Below are positions 8,188-17,411 of a stretch of 64,000 bases of DNA, one piece after another. Under the pieces are notes generated by a model. The model was not told where the DNA came from. It saw nothing but the letters and a program-made list of their open reading frames with translations, and ran no database searches. Each line of letters begins with the position of its first letter. Positions within the stretch are counted from its first letter, which is position 1. The stretch comes from Actinomadura rudentiformis (GTDB lineage: Bacteria; Actinomycetota; Actinomycetes; Streptosporangiales; Streptosporangiaceae): the NCBI RefSeq assembly GCF_008923185.1, contig NZ_WBMT01000003.1:248001-312000 (forward strand). Reading direction: 5' to 3'. Position numbers and translations under genes: made by a program.

Positions 8188-8664
8188 TCAGCGTTCCTTC
8201 AGCATGGCCCGGGCCTCGTCGAGGAGCCCCGGCACCGCCGCCTCGATCAGGTCGCGGACGTGCTCGAAATCGCTCCGCCCGCCGTAGTACGGGTCGGGCA
8301 CATCGAGATCGTCCCCCGCCACCGGGTCGAACTCCCGGAGCAGCCGGATCTTGTCGCGCGCCGCCGCGTCCGGGGCCATCGCCCGCAACTCCCGCTGATG
8401 ACCCTCGTCCAGCGCGATGATCAGGTCGTACGTGTCGAACCAGGAGTCCTCGAACTGCCGCGCGGCGTGCGCCGACCGGTACCCGGCCCGCTGCAGCGCC
8501 CGCACCGTCCGGTGGTCCGCGTCATCACCGACATGCCAGCCGCCGGTGCCCGAGCTGTCCACCTCGACGTCCAGGCCCTCCTCCTCGACATGATGGCGAA
8601 AAATCGATTCGGCCATCGGCGAGCGGCAGATGTTGCCCGTGCAGACGAACGTGATGCGCAGCAA
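8188..8664 (-). CDS. Low-molecular-weight protein-tyrosine phosphatase
   Basis: The 158-residue protein has the family P-loop near its N-terminus, VCTGNICRSP (the C-x5-R-S motif with nucleophilic Cys about residue 8), and the general-acid loop VPDPYYGG. Length is typical. It hydrolyses phosphotyrosine or phosphoarginine on proteins; actinobacterial homologues include PtpA, but I cannot assign the substrate. Start TTG 8664 is supported by GGAAGGG 5 bases upstream. The ketosamine kinase gene follows after 6 bp. Confidence 0.92.
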   Translation of the reverse strand: MLRITFVCTGNICRSPMAESIFRHHVEEEGLDVEVDSSGTGGWHVGDDADHRTVRALQRAGYRSAHAARQFEDSWFDTYDLIIALDEGHQRELRAMAPDAAARDKIRLLREFDPVAGDDLDVPDPYYGGRSDFEHVRDLIEAAVPGLLDEARAMLKER

Positions 8665-8716
8665 TCCGACCCTTCCTCCCGGTCCTGGGACCAGGCTAAG
8701 GGGTGCGCCCCGATGC

Positions 8717-9280
8717 CTACAGAATCACGACCTGATCCACGCCATCCCGGCCCAGCGCGTTCTCGCGGACCTTCCGGGCGTCCGACGCGGTGCGAGTCAT
8801 CACCCGAAAGGAGTCCGGGATGTCTCCCACCTTGGCGTCCACCTTGGCGGCCGACCCGGCGAATCTGTCGTTGAAGCGTTCCCACGCATCCTGCAAGGAC
8901 TCGTATTCGACCTTCTCCACACCCTCCATCGAGGTGATGGCCCGGCGGACTTCGCTCCTCTGTTGCTGCGTGGCGTTCCGATGCCTGCACGTCGGATTGC
9001 TCGAAGTCTTCCGGCACAGGAACACCTGCACCTGGTGGGTCCCCGACGGCCGAGCGAGCGGTCGCTCAACGAGCGGGCCCTCGCCACGGACGACGGCGAC
9101 TCCCCCAACAGCCACGGCGACCGAGGCCGCAGCCGCCGCGACGATGAGCATCGGCCGCGCGAAGAGCGACCTGCCGCCATGGGCCCGGCCGAGTTCGAGA
9201 GACGGGACGTCTTCGGGGCCGAGCGTGTCACCCACGGTCTTCAACGTGTCGACGAGCCGTTCTTCGATGCTGGTGTTCAT
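8717..9280 (-). CDS. Single-pass protein with FtsX-extracellular-domain-like fold; sigma partner
   Basis: The 187-residue protein starts at ATG 9280 with GGAGGGGGAG upstream and overlaps the sigma gene stop by 4 bp (ATGA). Residues 1-45 are cytoplasmic (SIEERLVDTLKTVGD), followed by a membrane helix (about 48-66) and an outer domain whose order of motifs (VQVFLC, EVRRAITSMEGVEKVEYES, AWERFNDRF, IPDSFRVMT, ENALGRDGVDQV) matches the extracellular domain of FtsX, the cell-division permease. Here the permease part is absent. Coupling to a sigma factor suggests an anti-sigma or envelope-sensing role; that is inference. Confidence 0.75.
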   Translation of the reverse strand: MNTSIEERLVDTLKTVGDTLGPEDVPSLELGRAHGGRSLFARPMLIVAAAAASVAVAVGGVAVVRGEGPLVERPLARPSGTHQVQVFLCRKTSSNPTCRHRNATQQQRSEVRRAITSMEGVEKVEYESLQDAWERFNDRFAGSAAKVDAKVGDIPDSFRVMTRTASDARKVRENALGRDGVDQVVIL

Positions 9281-9822
9281 CTCTCCCCCTCCAGGATCCG
9301 GCCGAGCGCCGCCAGGGCGCGGGACGTAGTGGACTTGACCGTGCCGCTGCTGATGCCCATGGCCTCGGCGGTCTCTCTCTCGCTCAGTTCCGCGAAGTAG
9401 CGCAGCACCAGGGCCTCGCGCTGCCGCACCGGAAGCCGGTGCAGCGCGACCATCACCTCTGCCCGCTCCTCGCCGACCATGACCTGAGCCTCTGCCGACC
9501 AGACCGGTGGCAGGTGCTCGCCACGGAACGGCCGTCGGCGCCGTCGCAGCGCAGAACGGCAGCCGTTGAGCACGGCCGAACGCACATAGGTCAGCGCCTT
9601 CGCCCGGTCCTGAACGTTCGGCCAACGCCGGTAGAGCCCCAGAAAGGCCTCCTGGACGACGTCCTCGGCAGTGGGGCGATCGCCGACCATCATCAGGGCG
9701 AGCCGCATGAGGCCGAGTGCGTGCCCGCGGTAGAGCTCGGTGACCGCAATGGTCGCCTCGTCCTCCCGCGCCGCACGCGCCCGTTCGCCCCCGGGTTTCA
9801 TCAGCACCGCTTCAACTTCCAT
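9277..9822 (-). CDS. SigE-family RNA polymerase sigma-70 (ECF) factor
   Basis: About 181 residues. Region 2 is seen in YRGHALGLMRLALMMVGD, ALAEDVVQEAFLGLYRRW-type sequence (TAEDVVQEAF) and a region 4 HTH in LPVRQREALVLRYFAELSERETAEAMGISSGTVKS. The form and spacing are those of the actinobacterial SigE family. The start is uncertain: ATG 9822 and ATG 9801 are both possible, neither with a good ribosome site. The downstream gene overlaps by ATGA and encodes a membrane protein that could modulate this factor. The repeat array lies just upstream of it. Confidence 0.88.
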   Translation of the reverse strand: MEVEAVLMKPGGERARAAREDEATIAVTELYRGHALGLMRLALMMVGDRPTAEDVVQEAFLGLYRRWPNVQDRAKALTYVRSAVLNGCRSALRRRRRPFRGEHLPPVWSAEAQVMVGEERAEVMVALHRLPVRQREALVLRYFAELSERETAEAMGISSGTVKSTTSRALAALGRILEGER

Positions 9823-10046
9823 ATCCCAGAGACGCCATAAGCACCCAGAGGTTGCCTCCCGCACCAAGAAACCACCATCGTCGCTACGAACACGTCGCCA
9901 ACAGCCTGCGTCGCGCTAGCCACGTCGCGCTGAAGGCAGCTTGGCACCGAAGGACACGTGGGCAGAGGCGCCAACGCTGACCTGACGCAGCGCCGCGTAG
10001 AAGACACCTGGCGCGGAGACAACGCGTCGCACAGTCGCAGAGCACT

Positions 10047-10340
10047 GCTGACGCGCGTAGCTGAGGGCGCCGCATAGCGCTGCTGACGCGCGCAGCCAAG
10101 GGCGCCGCAAAGCGCTCTGGCGCGCGTGGCCAAGGGCGCCGCATAGCGCTGCTGACGCGCGCGGCCAAGGACGCCGCATAACGCTGCTGACGCGCGCGGC
10201 TAAGGGCGCCGCAAAGCGCTCTGGCGCGCGTGGCTGAGGGCATAGCGCTGCTGACGCGCGAAGCCAAGGGCGCCGCATGGCGCTGCTGACGCGCGCAGCC
10301 AAGGACGCCGCAAAGCGCTGCTGACGCGCGTGGCGCGGAG
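10047..10340. repeat. Minisatellite: nine ~35-bp GC-rich units
   Basis: A core GCTGACGCGCG (or variant CTCTGGCGCGCG) recurs at about 10047, 10082, 10117, 10151, 10186, 10220, 10250, 10285 and 10320, a period of 34-35 bp with one 30-bp unit. Between cores the sequence is CAGCCAAGGGCGCCGCAAAGC with small changes. Flanking 10340-10540 shows more degenerate GGCGTG words. The whole stretch 9868-10558 has no convincing gene; open frames through it are repeat artefacts. It separates the sigma operon from holB. Confidence 0.85.
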
Positions 10341-10558
10341 GGGCACGCGGCGCCACGGACGCACGTCGCTGAGCGCACGCGACCGGGTCATTGAGACGGC
10401 GGCGGGTCGCTGAGGGCGTGTGAGGCCGACGGCACGCGTCGCGCGAGGCGTGAGGCACGTCGCTGGAGGCGCGTGTCAAAGGCGTGCGTTGTGGAGGGCG
10501 CGTGACACTGACGTTGTGCGCAGGCGGCGTGGAGGGCGTGTGTTTTTGAGGTCCCGGG

Positions 10559-11698
10559 TTAGCGGGGGATGCGGAGGGCCAGGGCCATGGCTTCTACGGC
10601 TAGGAGGGGGTTGACGTTGGCCTCTAGGCGTTCGCGGCATTCCATGATGGCGTCGAGGCGGCGGAGGGTGGCTTCGGGAGGGCCTGCGGCGGCGGCTGTG
10701 CGGAGCTCGGGGGCCAGGTCGATGTTGACCAGGTCGGTGCTCGCGCCTAGTTGCAGCGTGAGTACGTCTCGGTAGTAGGAGGCCAGGTCCAGGAGGGCCA
10801 GGTCCAGCGCGTCGCGCTTGACGCGGGTGGCGCGGGACTTCTGGCGGTCTTCGAGCTCCTTGAGGGCTCCGGCGGTGCCGCGCGGCATGCGTCCCTTGGC
10901 GCTCTCGCCGAGGGCCTGGCGCAGCGCGGCCGTCTCCGACTCGTTCAGCCCCTCGCTGGTCGTCTTGGCCTCGGCTTCGGCGGCCTTGACCAGTGCTTCG
11001 GCGGCGGACACGGCGGGGCCGACGGAGGTGAGGCGGCGTGGCACGGCCAGGACCTCGCCGCGGCGCTTGCGCGCCTCGGGGTCGGTGGCCAGGCGGCGGG
11101 CCCGGCCGATGTGACCCTGCGCTGCGCGCGCGGCCTGCTCGGCCAGGTCCGGGGCGATGCCGTCCCGCTGGACGAGTACGTTCGCGACGGCGGCGACCGG
11201 TGGTGTGCGCAAGGTCACCAGGCGGCAGCGGGAACGGATCGTCATGAGCATGTCCTCCGGGGAGGGCGTGCACATCAGCCACACCGTGCGCGGCGGCGGC
11301 TCCTCGATCGCCTTGAGCAGGGCGTTGGCGGCGGCCTCGGTGGCGCGGTCGGCGTCCTCGAAGAGCACGATCTGCCAGCGTCCGCCGCTCGGCGAGGACG
11401 AGGCGCGCAGGACCAGCTCGCGAGTCTCCTTCACGCCGTACGAGAGCCCGCTTGGCCGGATCACCTCGACGTCGGCGTGCGTGCCCTGCAGCACCTGGTG
11501 GCAGGAGGCGCAGTGGCCGCATCCGCGCGGCGTCTCGGCGCACTGCAGCGCGGCGGCGAACGCGCGCGCGGCGGTGGAACGGCCCGACCCGGGCGGCCCG
11601 GTGAACAGCCAGGCGTGCGACATCTTGCCCGACCCGGCCGCGGAGCTCAGCTGCTCGACGACCGGCTCCTGGCCCACCAGGTCATCCCATACGCTCAT
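10559..11698 (-). CDS. holB: DNA polymerase III subunit delta'
   Basis: The 379-residue clamp-loader subunit has MSVWDDLVGQ at the start, Walker-A-like GPPGSGRST (about 34-42), a zinc-binding CGHCASC, ALLKAIEEPPPRTV and the SRC sensor motif (RSRCRLVTLRTP), typical of delta'/HolB. It works with gamma/tau and delta subunits to load the beta clamp on DNA. The gene lies 19 bp after the tmk-fusion stop in the same orientation, the conserved actinobacterial order topA, tmk, holB. The C-terminal collar-forming helices (from about 290) look complete. Confidence 0.95.
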   Translation of the reverse strand: MSVWDDLVGQEPVVEQLSSAAGSGKMSHAWLFTGPPGSGRSTAARAFAAALQCAETPRGCGHCASCHQVLQGTHADVEVIRPSGLSYGVKETRELVLRASSSPSGGRWQIVLFEDADRATEAAANALLKAIEEPPPRTVWLMCTPSPEDMLMTIRSRCRLVTLRTPPVAAVANVLVQRDGIAPDLAEQAARAAQGHIGRARRLATDPEARKRRGEVLAVPRRLTSVGPAVSAAEALVKAAEAEAKTTSEGLNESETAALRQALGESAKGRMPRGTAGALKELEDRQKSRATRVKRDALDLALLDLASYYRDVLTLQLGASTDLVNIDLAPELRTAAAAGPPEATLRRLDAIMECRERLEANVNPLLAVEAMALALRIPR

Positions 11699-11717
11699 GC
11701 GGACCAGGCTATTGCCT

Positions 11718-13790
11718 TCAGGCGTCGGTGATGGCGGGGAAGGTGCTGGTGATGTCCTCGGTGCCGGCCGGGATGGGGTCGGGGAGGATGGCCCGGATGC
11801 GGTCCTGGATCAGGCGGCTGATCTCGGCCTGCGAACGGGACGCGTCGATGACGAGGTAGCGCTCGGGATCGGCCTCGGCGAGGGCGCGGAAGCCCCCCAG
11901 GACCCGCTCGTGGAACGCCTGGGACTCGGACTCGATGCGGTCGGCCGGGCTGGTGAGCCGGCCCAGCCCGGCCTCGGGCGGGAGCTCCAGGAGCACGGTC
12001 AGGTCGGGTATCAGGCCCGCCGTCGCCCAGGCGTTCAGCCGCGCGATGTCGTCGACCCGCTGCTGGCGGCCGAAACCCTGGTAGGCGAGTGACGAGTCGA
12101 TGTAGCGGTCGCTGACCACGATGGCGCCGCGTTCCATGGCGGGCCGGATCACGTTGGCGACGTGGTCGGCGCGGTCCGCCGCGTACAGCAGCGTCTCGGC
12201 CCGGTCGGACAGGCCCGTGGTCTCCTTGTCGAGCAGCAGCGCGCGCAGCCGCATGCCGGTCTTGGTCGCGCCGGGCTCGCGCGTCGAGACGACCTCGAAG
12301 CCGTGGTCGCGCAGCCAGATCGAGACGAGCCGCGCCTGGGTGGTCTTGCCCGCGCCCTCGCCGCCCTCGAACGCGATGAAGATGCCGCGGTCGCGGACGG
12401 CCGGGGTGGCGACGGTCTGAGTCTCGGGCGCCGGGAGGGTGTAGGTCTCGCCGCGCAAGGCGGCGGCCAGGTCGGGCAGCAGCGGGATGCCGCGCCGGTC
12501 GTCCAGCCGGCGGTAGGCGATCAGCCCGGACAGCAGGACCAGGACCGCGACGATGAACAACGCGGCGCCCGCCCCGGTGAGGTCGTAGACGCCGTCGCCG
12601 AGCAGCTTGATGCGGTGGTCGCCCACCACGCCCGCCACCGGCGGCACCACCGCGACGGCCGCCAGCACGGAGATCAGCGCCACGGAGCTCAGGTAGCCGA
12701 ACGCACGCTCCTGGTCATCGCCGGCCAGGATCGTCCCGGCGGCGTAGGCGACCCCGGCGGCGACGCCCAGGAAGCCCGCGGTGAACACCACCACGACGAG
12801 GTTCTGCACGAGGGAGATCAGCAGCAGGTCCAGCGCGACGGCCACGACCGCCAGGCCGAGCAGGCGGCGGCGGCTGAACGGGCCGAGAATGCGGGGGGCC
12901 AGGAAGATGCCGAACGCGAGACCGAGGGACAGGGCGGTGGCGATCGCTCCGTACCCGGCGTCGCCGCCGCCGAGCTCACGCGCGTACACCTTGGCCACGG
13001 AGATGACCGCCCCGCAGCTCAGGGCCACGCCGACGACGCCCAGCGCGAGGCCGCGCAGCGGCGCCGGCCCGGCCTCACCCTCGGCGGGGGCGGAACGCAG
13101 GCCCTGGAAGGCCAGTCGCAGCGGCGAGGGCACCGAGACCCCGCCGCCGGCGGGCATCCCGGAAAGCGCCGAGACGGCGGCCGCCGACGCGAGGAAGACC
13201 ACGGCCGTCAGGTAGAGGGCGAGGTCGGCGCGGTCGGCCGCACCCCACACGCTGCCCGCGATCAACGCCAGCACCGAGAAGAGCCCGGCGGCGACCGGAG
13301 CCGTGCCGTACGCGGCCATCCGGCCGGCACGGCGGGCGTCGTCGTGCCGGTCCTCGGGGACGAGCTCCGGCCCGGAACCGCTCACCATCGGGATCCACAG
13401 CAACGTGACGCAGGCCACCAGCAACGCCGCCGCCAGCGTCCACGCCACCGAGTCGATCAGCGGGACCGACACCAGCAGCGCGAACCGCACGACATCGGCC
13501 GCGATCATCGTCGTGCGGCGGTCGAGCCGGATCGCGAGCGCGCCCGCGAGCGGCGCGAAGATCACCGCCGGCACCACCATGGCCAGCAGGACGGTCGCGA
13601 TGATCTGTGCCTGACCCTGGACGTCCTTGTCTCGGGTGAGGGCACCGGCCATCGCGGTCAGCGCCAGCACGCTGAGCCAATGGCCAAGGCTGGACAGCGA
13701 CACCGCGATCAGGAGCCGCCGGAACGGCTTGATCGAGGAAAGCCCTTGCGCTGCGGCGACTGGCGGCTGGACGGCGCCCGTTCTCGTCAT
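11718..13790 (-). CDS. tmk: MFS-like membrane domain fused to thymidylate kinase
   Basis: The 690-residue protein has two parts. Residues about 20-440 contain roughly 12 membrane helices with major-facilitator features (for example LDRRTTMIAADVVRFALL). Residues about 468-680 are a complete dTMP kinase: P-loop EGGEGAGKTT, DR-type motif VVSDRYIDSSLAYQG and LID-region sequence RLTSPADRIE. The kinase makes dTDP from dTMP for DNA synthesis. Fused MFS-Tmk proteins occur in several actinomycetes; the transported substrate is unknown. Start ATG 13790; holB follows after 19 bp. The fusion places the kinase at the membrane. Confidence 0.93.
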   Translation of the reverse strand: MTRTGAVQPPVAAAQGLSSIKPFRRLLIAVSLSSLGHWLSVLALTAMAGALTRDKDVQGQAQIIATVLLAMVVPAVIFAPLAGALAIRLDRRTTMIAADVVRFALLVSVPLIDSVAWTLAAALLVACVTLLWIPMVSGSGPELVPEDRHDDARRAGRMAAYGTAPVAAGLFSVLALIAGSVWGAADRADLALYLTAVVFLASAAAVSALSGMPAGGGVSVPSPLRLAFQGLRSAPAEGEAGPAPLRGLALGVVGVALSCGAVISVAKVYARELGGGDAGYGAIATALSLGLAFGIFLAPRILGPFSRRRLLGLAVVAVALDLLLISLVQNLVVVVFTAGFLGVAAGVAYAAGTILAGDDQERAFGYLSSVALISVLAAVAVVPPVAGVVGDHRIKLLGDGVYDLTGAGAALFIVAVLVLLSGLIAYRRLDDRRGIPLLPDLAAALRGETYTLPAPETQTVATPAVRDRGIFIAFEGGEGAGKTTQARLVSIWLRDHGFEVVSTREPGATKTGMRLRALLLDKETTGLSDRAETLLYAADRADHVANVIRPAMERGAIVVSDRYIDSSLAYQGFGRQQRVDDIARLNAWATAGLIPDLTVLLELPPEAGLGRLTSPADRIESESQAFHERVLGGFRALAEADPERYLVIDASRSQAEISRLIQDRIRAILPDPIPAGTEDITSTFPAITDA

Positions 13791-13932
13791 GTCGGTCAGG
13801 GTATCGGCGCCGATGTCCTCAGGAGTAAGACTTTGCGTCCTGAGGACCTCGACTTCAACTCGGTGTCATCTGGTCACCGGAATGTCGAGATCGAGCATCG
13901 ACGGTGTCCGGATCTTCAGCTCGGCGTACGGA

Positions 13933-13987
13933 CTTGATCACGACTCGGCCGGGATCTCGCGAGGTGCTTGATCACGACTTGGTCGGG
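13933..13987. repeat. 21-bp direct repeat at topA 3' end
   Basis: Bases 13933-13953 and 13967-13987 match at 19 of 21 positions. The second copy includes the topA stop codon and last codons (13972 on). It looks like a small duplication of a gene end, similar in nature to the one at 6137. Confidence 0.6.
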
Positions 13988-16665
13988 GCCTTGCGGCGTG
14001 CGGGCGCCTTCTTCTTGCCGCCACCGGCGGCCACCTTCTCGCGCCGTTCGGCGAGCAGTTCGGCGGCACGCTGGATGGTGATCGACTCGACCTCGTCGCC
14101 CTTGCGCAGGCTGGCGTTGGTCTCACCGTCGGTGACGTACGGGCCGAAGCGGCCCTCCTTGACCACCACCGGCTTGTCGCTCGCCGGGTCCTTGCCGAGC
14201 TCGCGCAGCGGCGCGGCTGCCGCGGCCCGGCCTCGCCCGCGCTGCTTGGGCTGCGCGAACAGCTCCTTGGCCTGCTCGAGCGTCACCGTGAACAGCTCGT
14301 CCTCCGAGCCGAGCGAACGGCTGTCGGTGCCGCGCTTGATGTACGGGCCGAAGCGGCCGTTCTGCGCGGTCACCGGCTCGCCGTCGATATCGCCCAGCGT
14401 GCGGGGCAGGGAGAGCAGCTTGAGCGCGTCGTCGAGGGTGACGGTGTCGAGCGACATCGACTTGAAGAGCGAACCGGTGCGCGGTTTGGGCGCGTCGGCC
14501 TTCTTCGTGCGCTTCTTCTCGCCGTCGGCGGGCGGCTCGGGCTCGGGCAGGATCTCGGTGACGTACGGGCCGAACCGTCCCGACTTGGCGACGATCATGT
14601 GCCCGGTCTCGGGGTCGGCGCCCAGCTCGCGGTCGCCGCTCGGCTGCGCGAACAGTTCCTCGGCCTTCTCCGCGGTCAGCTCGTCCGGCGCGATGTCCTC
14701 GGGGATGTTGACGCGCTCGCCCTCGCGGTCGAGGTAGGGCCCGTACCGGCCGACGCGGATCATGATGTCGGTCCCCCGGATGGGGAACGAGCTGATCTCC
14801 TTGGCGTCGATGTCGCCGATGTCGCCGGTGAGGTCCTTGAGACCTTCCTCACCGTTGTCGCCGAAGTAGAAGCGGGTCAGCCAGCGCACCCGTTCGGCCT
14901 CGCCGCGCGCGATCTCGTCGAGGCCGTCCTCCATGTGGGCGGTGAAGTCGTAGTCGACCAGGTTGCTGAAGTGCTGCTCCAGCAGGTTGACCACGGCGAA
15001 CGCCAGGAACGACGGGACGAGCGCGGTGCCCTTCTTGAAGACGTAGCCGCGGTCGAGGATGGTGCCGATGATCGAGGCGTACGTGGACGGCCGCCCGATC
15101 TCGCGTTCTTCCAGCTCCTTGACCAGGCTCGCCTCGGTGTAGCGGGCCGGCGGACGGGTCGAGTGGCCCTCGGCGTCCATGGCGAGCGCGGTGAGCGGGT
15201 CGCCCTCGTCCAGGTTGGGGAGCCGCCGCTCCTGGTCGTCGCGGTCGGTGGCCGGGTCGTCGGCGCTCTCGACATAGGCCTTGAGGAAGCCGTAGAACGT
15301 GATCGTCTTACCGGTCGCACCGAACTCGGCGACCTCGTTCTGCGTCGAGATGCCCGTGACCCGGATCGACACCGACTGGCCGCGCGCGTCGTTCATCTGG
15401 CTGGCGATCGTGCGCTTCCAGATCAGCTCGTACAGCCGGAACTGGTCGCCGGACAGGCCGGTCTCGCCGGGCGTGCGGAAACTGTCACCGGCGGGGCGGA
15501 TCGCCTCGTGCGCCTCCTGCGCGTTCTTGACCTTGCTGGCGTAGACGCGCGGCTTGTCCGGCACGTACTCGGCGCCGAACAGCGAGGCCGCCTGGCGCCG
15601 GGCCGCGGTGATCGCGGTCTCCGACAGCTGGATCGAGTCGGTGCGCATGTAGGTGATGAAGCCGTTCTCGTACAGCTTCTGCGCGACCGACATCGTGTAC
15701 TTGGCGGAGAAGCCCAGCTTGCGGCTGGCCTCCTGCTGCAGCGTGGTGGTGCGGAACGGCGGGTAGGGCTTGCGGGTGTAGGGCTTGCGCTCGACCGACT
15801 TGACCTCGTACGGCCGACCGGTCAGACGTCCGGCCAGAGCGCGCGCCGCCTCCTCGTCCAGGTGGAGCGCGTCACGGGTCTTGAGGGTGCCGTCGGAGGC
15901 GAAGTCGCGGCCCTGGGCCACGCGCTTGGCGTCCACCGAGATCAGCCCGGCCTTGAACGCCTTGGGCTCATCGTTCTTACCGGTGTCGAACTCGGCCTGG
16001 ATGTCCCAGTAGTGCGCCGGAACGAAGGCGATCCGCTCCCGTTCACGCTCGACGACCAGACGGGTCGCCACGGACTGGACGCGGCCCGCCGACAGCTTCG
16101 GCATGACCTTCTTCCAGAGCACCGGGCTGACCTCGTAGCCGTAGAGGCGGTCGAGGATGCGGCGGGTCTCCTGGGCGTCGACCAGCCGGAGGTTGAGCTC
16201 GCGCGGGTTGGCGGCGGCCGCCCTGATCGCGTCCCGGGTGATCTCGTTGAAGACCATCCGGTGCACCGGGACCTTGGGCTTGAGCACCTCCTGGAGGTGC
16301 CAGGCGATCGCCTCGCCCTCCCGGTCCTCGTCCGTCGCGAGAAGGAGCTCGTCGGCCTCTGCCAGCGCCTTCTTGAGCTTGGCGACCTGTTGTTTCTTGT
16401 CGGCGTTGACGACATAGAGCGGCTCGAACTCGTGGTCGACGTTGACGCCGAGCTTGGCCCACGCTTCGCCCTTGTACTTGGCCGGCACCTCGGAGGCGCT
16501 CCCGGGCAGATCCCGGATATGGCCGATACTGGACTCCACGATGTAGCCGCCGCCCAGGTAACCGGCGATCGTCTTCGCCTTCGCAGGCGACTCGACGATC
16601 ACCAGGCGGGTTCCTCCACCCGCATCCTGGCCACCACGCTTCGCAGTGCCGTTCTTGGCTGGCAC
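13972..16665 (-). CDS. topA: DNA topoisomerase I
   Basis: The 897-residue type IA enzyme opens with the TOPRIM core (LVIVESPAKAKTI, then DEDREGEAIAWH for metal binding). The active-site tyrosine sits in GFITYMRTDS, about residue 339. C-terminally there are no zinc fingers; instead several Topo-C repeats (GRYGPYL, GRFGPYV and GRFGPYI units) and a lysine-rich tail (GGGKKKAPARRKAPTKS) as in actinobacterial TopA, whose basic tail aids processivity. It relaxes negative supercoils and is essential in most bacteria. Start ATG 16665. The gene is divergent from the DUF5703 gene at 16856. Confidence 0.97.
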   Translation of the reverse strand: MPAKNGTAKRGGQDAGGGTRLVIVESPAKAKTIAGYLGGGYIVESSIGHIRDLPGSASEVPAKYKGEAWAKLGVNVDHEFEPLYVVNADKKQQVAKLKKALAEADELLLATDEDREGEAIAWHLQEVLKPKVPVHRMVFNEITRDAIRAAAANPRELNLRLVDAQETRRILDRLYGYEVSPVLWKKVMPKLSAGRVQSVATRLVVERERERIAFVPAHYWDIQAEFDTGKNDEPKAFKAGLISVDAKRVAQGRDFASDGTLKTRDALHLDEEAARALAGRLTGRPYEVKSVERKPYTRKPYPPFRTTTLQQEASRKLGFSAKYTMSVAQKLYENGFITYMRTDSIQLSETAITAARRQAASLFGAEYVPDKPRVYASKVKNAQEAHEAIRPAGDSFRTPGETGLSGDQFRLYELIWKRTIASQMNDARGQSVSIRVTGISTQNEVAEFGATGKTITFYGFLKAYVESADDPATDRDDQERRLPNLDEGDPLTALAMDAEGHSTRPPARYTEASLVKELEEREIGRPSTYASIIGTILDRGYVFKKGTALVPSFLAFAVVNLLEQHFSNLVDYDFTAHMEDGLDEIARGEAERVRWLTRFYFGDNGEEGLKDLTGDIGDIDAKEISSFPIRGTDIMIRVGRYGPYLDREGERVNIPEDIAPDELTAEKAEELFAQPSGDRELGADPETGHMIVAKSGRFGPYVTEILPEPEPPADGEKKRTKKADAPKPRTGSLFKSMSLDTVTLDDALKLLSLPRTLGDIDGEPVTAQNGRFGPYIKRGTDSRSLGSEDELFTVTLEQAKELFAQPKQRGRGRAAAAAPLRELGKDPASDKPVVVKEGRFGPYVTDGETNASLRKGDEVESITIQRAAELLAERREKVAAGGGKKKAPARRKAPTKS

Positions 16666-16855
16666 AGTCGCTCCAACCTCGCTGTCTGGTTCTCTTGCAC
16701 GGGCTAACTACAACATTCGAAGACGACGCGTTCATGCCCGTGAGTTCCCGCCGCTGCAAACCTCCGACAGGATGACACGTCCCCGGCGGGGTTGCGGACC
16801 AAGGCCACCACCGACGCGTTCCCTGTCGTACATCCAGGCGTCATAATGGTCCGCA

Positions 16856-17041
16856 ATGGTGGAGTACACCTACCTCGTCCTGCGGCTGCCCCGCGGTACC
16901 ACACGTGATACCGCCCGGCAGGTCCTGACCGAGCACGCCGAACACGGTGGCTGGGAGCTCCACAGAGTGCGCCTCTACCCCGACGGTAGCCGCCGAATCC
17001 AACTCAGGCGCAAGATCATTCGCCAGGTCCGGACCTTCTGA
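16856..17041 (+). CDS. Small DUF5703-like protein
   Basis: The 61-residue protein (MVEYTYLVLRLPRGTTRD, WELHRVRLYPDGSRRI, RRKIIRQ) fits the short DUF5703 family, which I know only from actinobacteria. It is basic with no membrane segment; the function is unknown. It is divergent from topA with about 190 bp between starts. The start ATG 16856 is chosen by family length; no strong ribosome site is visible. Family recall is from memory and should be verified. Confidence 0.65.
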   Translation: MVEYTYLVLRLPRGTTRDTARQVLTEHAEHGGWELHRVRLYPDGSRRIQLRRKIIRQVRTF

Positions 17042-17411
17042 CCGCTCTCGTCCGGAGAGTAGCACTATGTACGACCGCTATGACGTGCCGTAATCATAAT
17101 GCCCGATCCCGCCGAGAGCTTCGTCCACACTAACCTCGGAAAGGGCTTGAATGCCGGATCTGGACAGGGCTTGAAGCCGGATCCGGACAGGGCCTTGCCC
17201 GCTCCGGACAGGGCTTTGCCCGCCCCGGACCGCGCCTCCGGGACGGGCAAAGCGTCCTGCGACTTTGCCTGGAGGGTGAGCTGCGGTCCGGAGACCGCGG
17301 CGGCACCGACACGGGCAAAGCGTCCTTGTGAAATTTTTGATCAAAGACCTGGCATAGGTCTCAGGTCGGGCGTACCGGACGATCCGGTGCGCGGTGAACC
17401 GGCCGTACCGG
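17042..17411. other. Intergenic stretch with short GGACAGGGC repeats
   Basis: No gene is supported. Between 17155 and 17225 the plus strand has three or four copies of CCGGACAGGGCTTG-like words, and 17335-17345 has a TTTGATCAAA palindrome. Its role, if any, is unknown. Confidence 0.5.

Noticed and set aside
10047..10340. CRISPR array
   Set aside because: The repeat units abut one another with no unique spacers and no cas genes nearby.
9884..10378. Repeat-encoded proteins across the minisatellite
   Set aside because: All frames are open because the repeats are GC-rich; no ribosome site and no stable domain.
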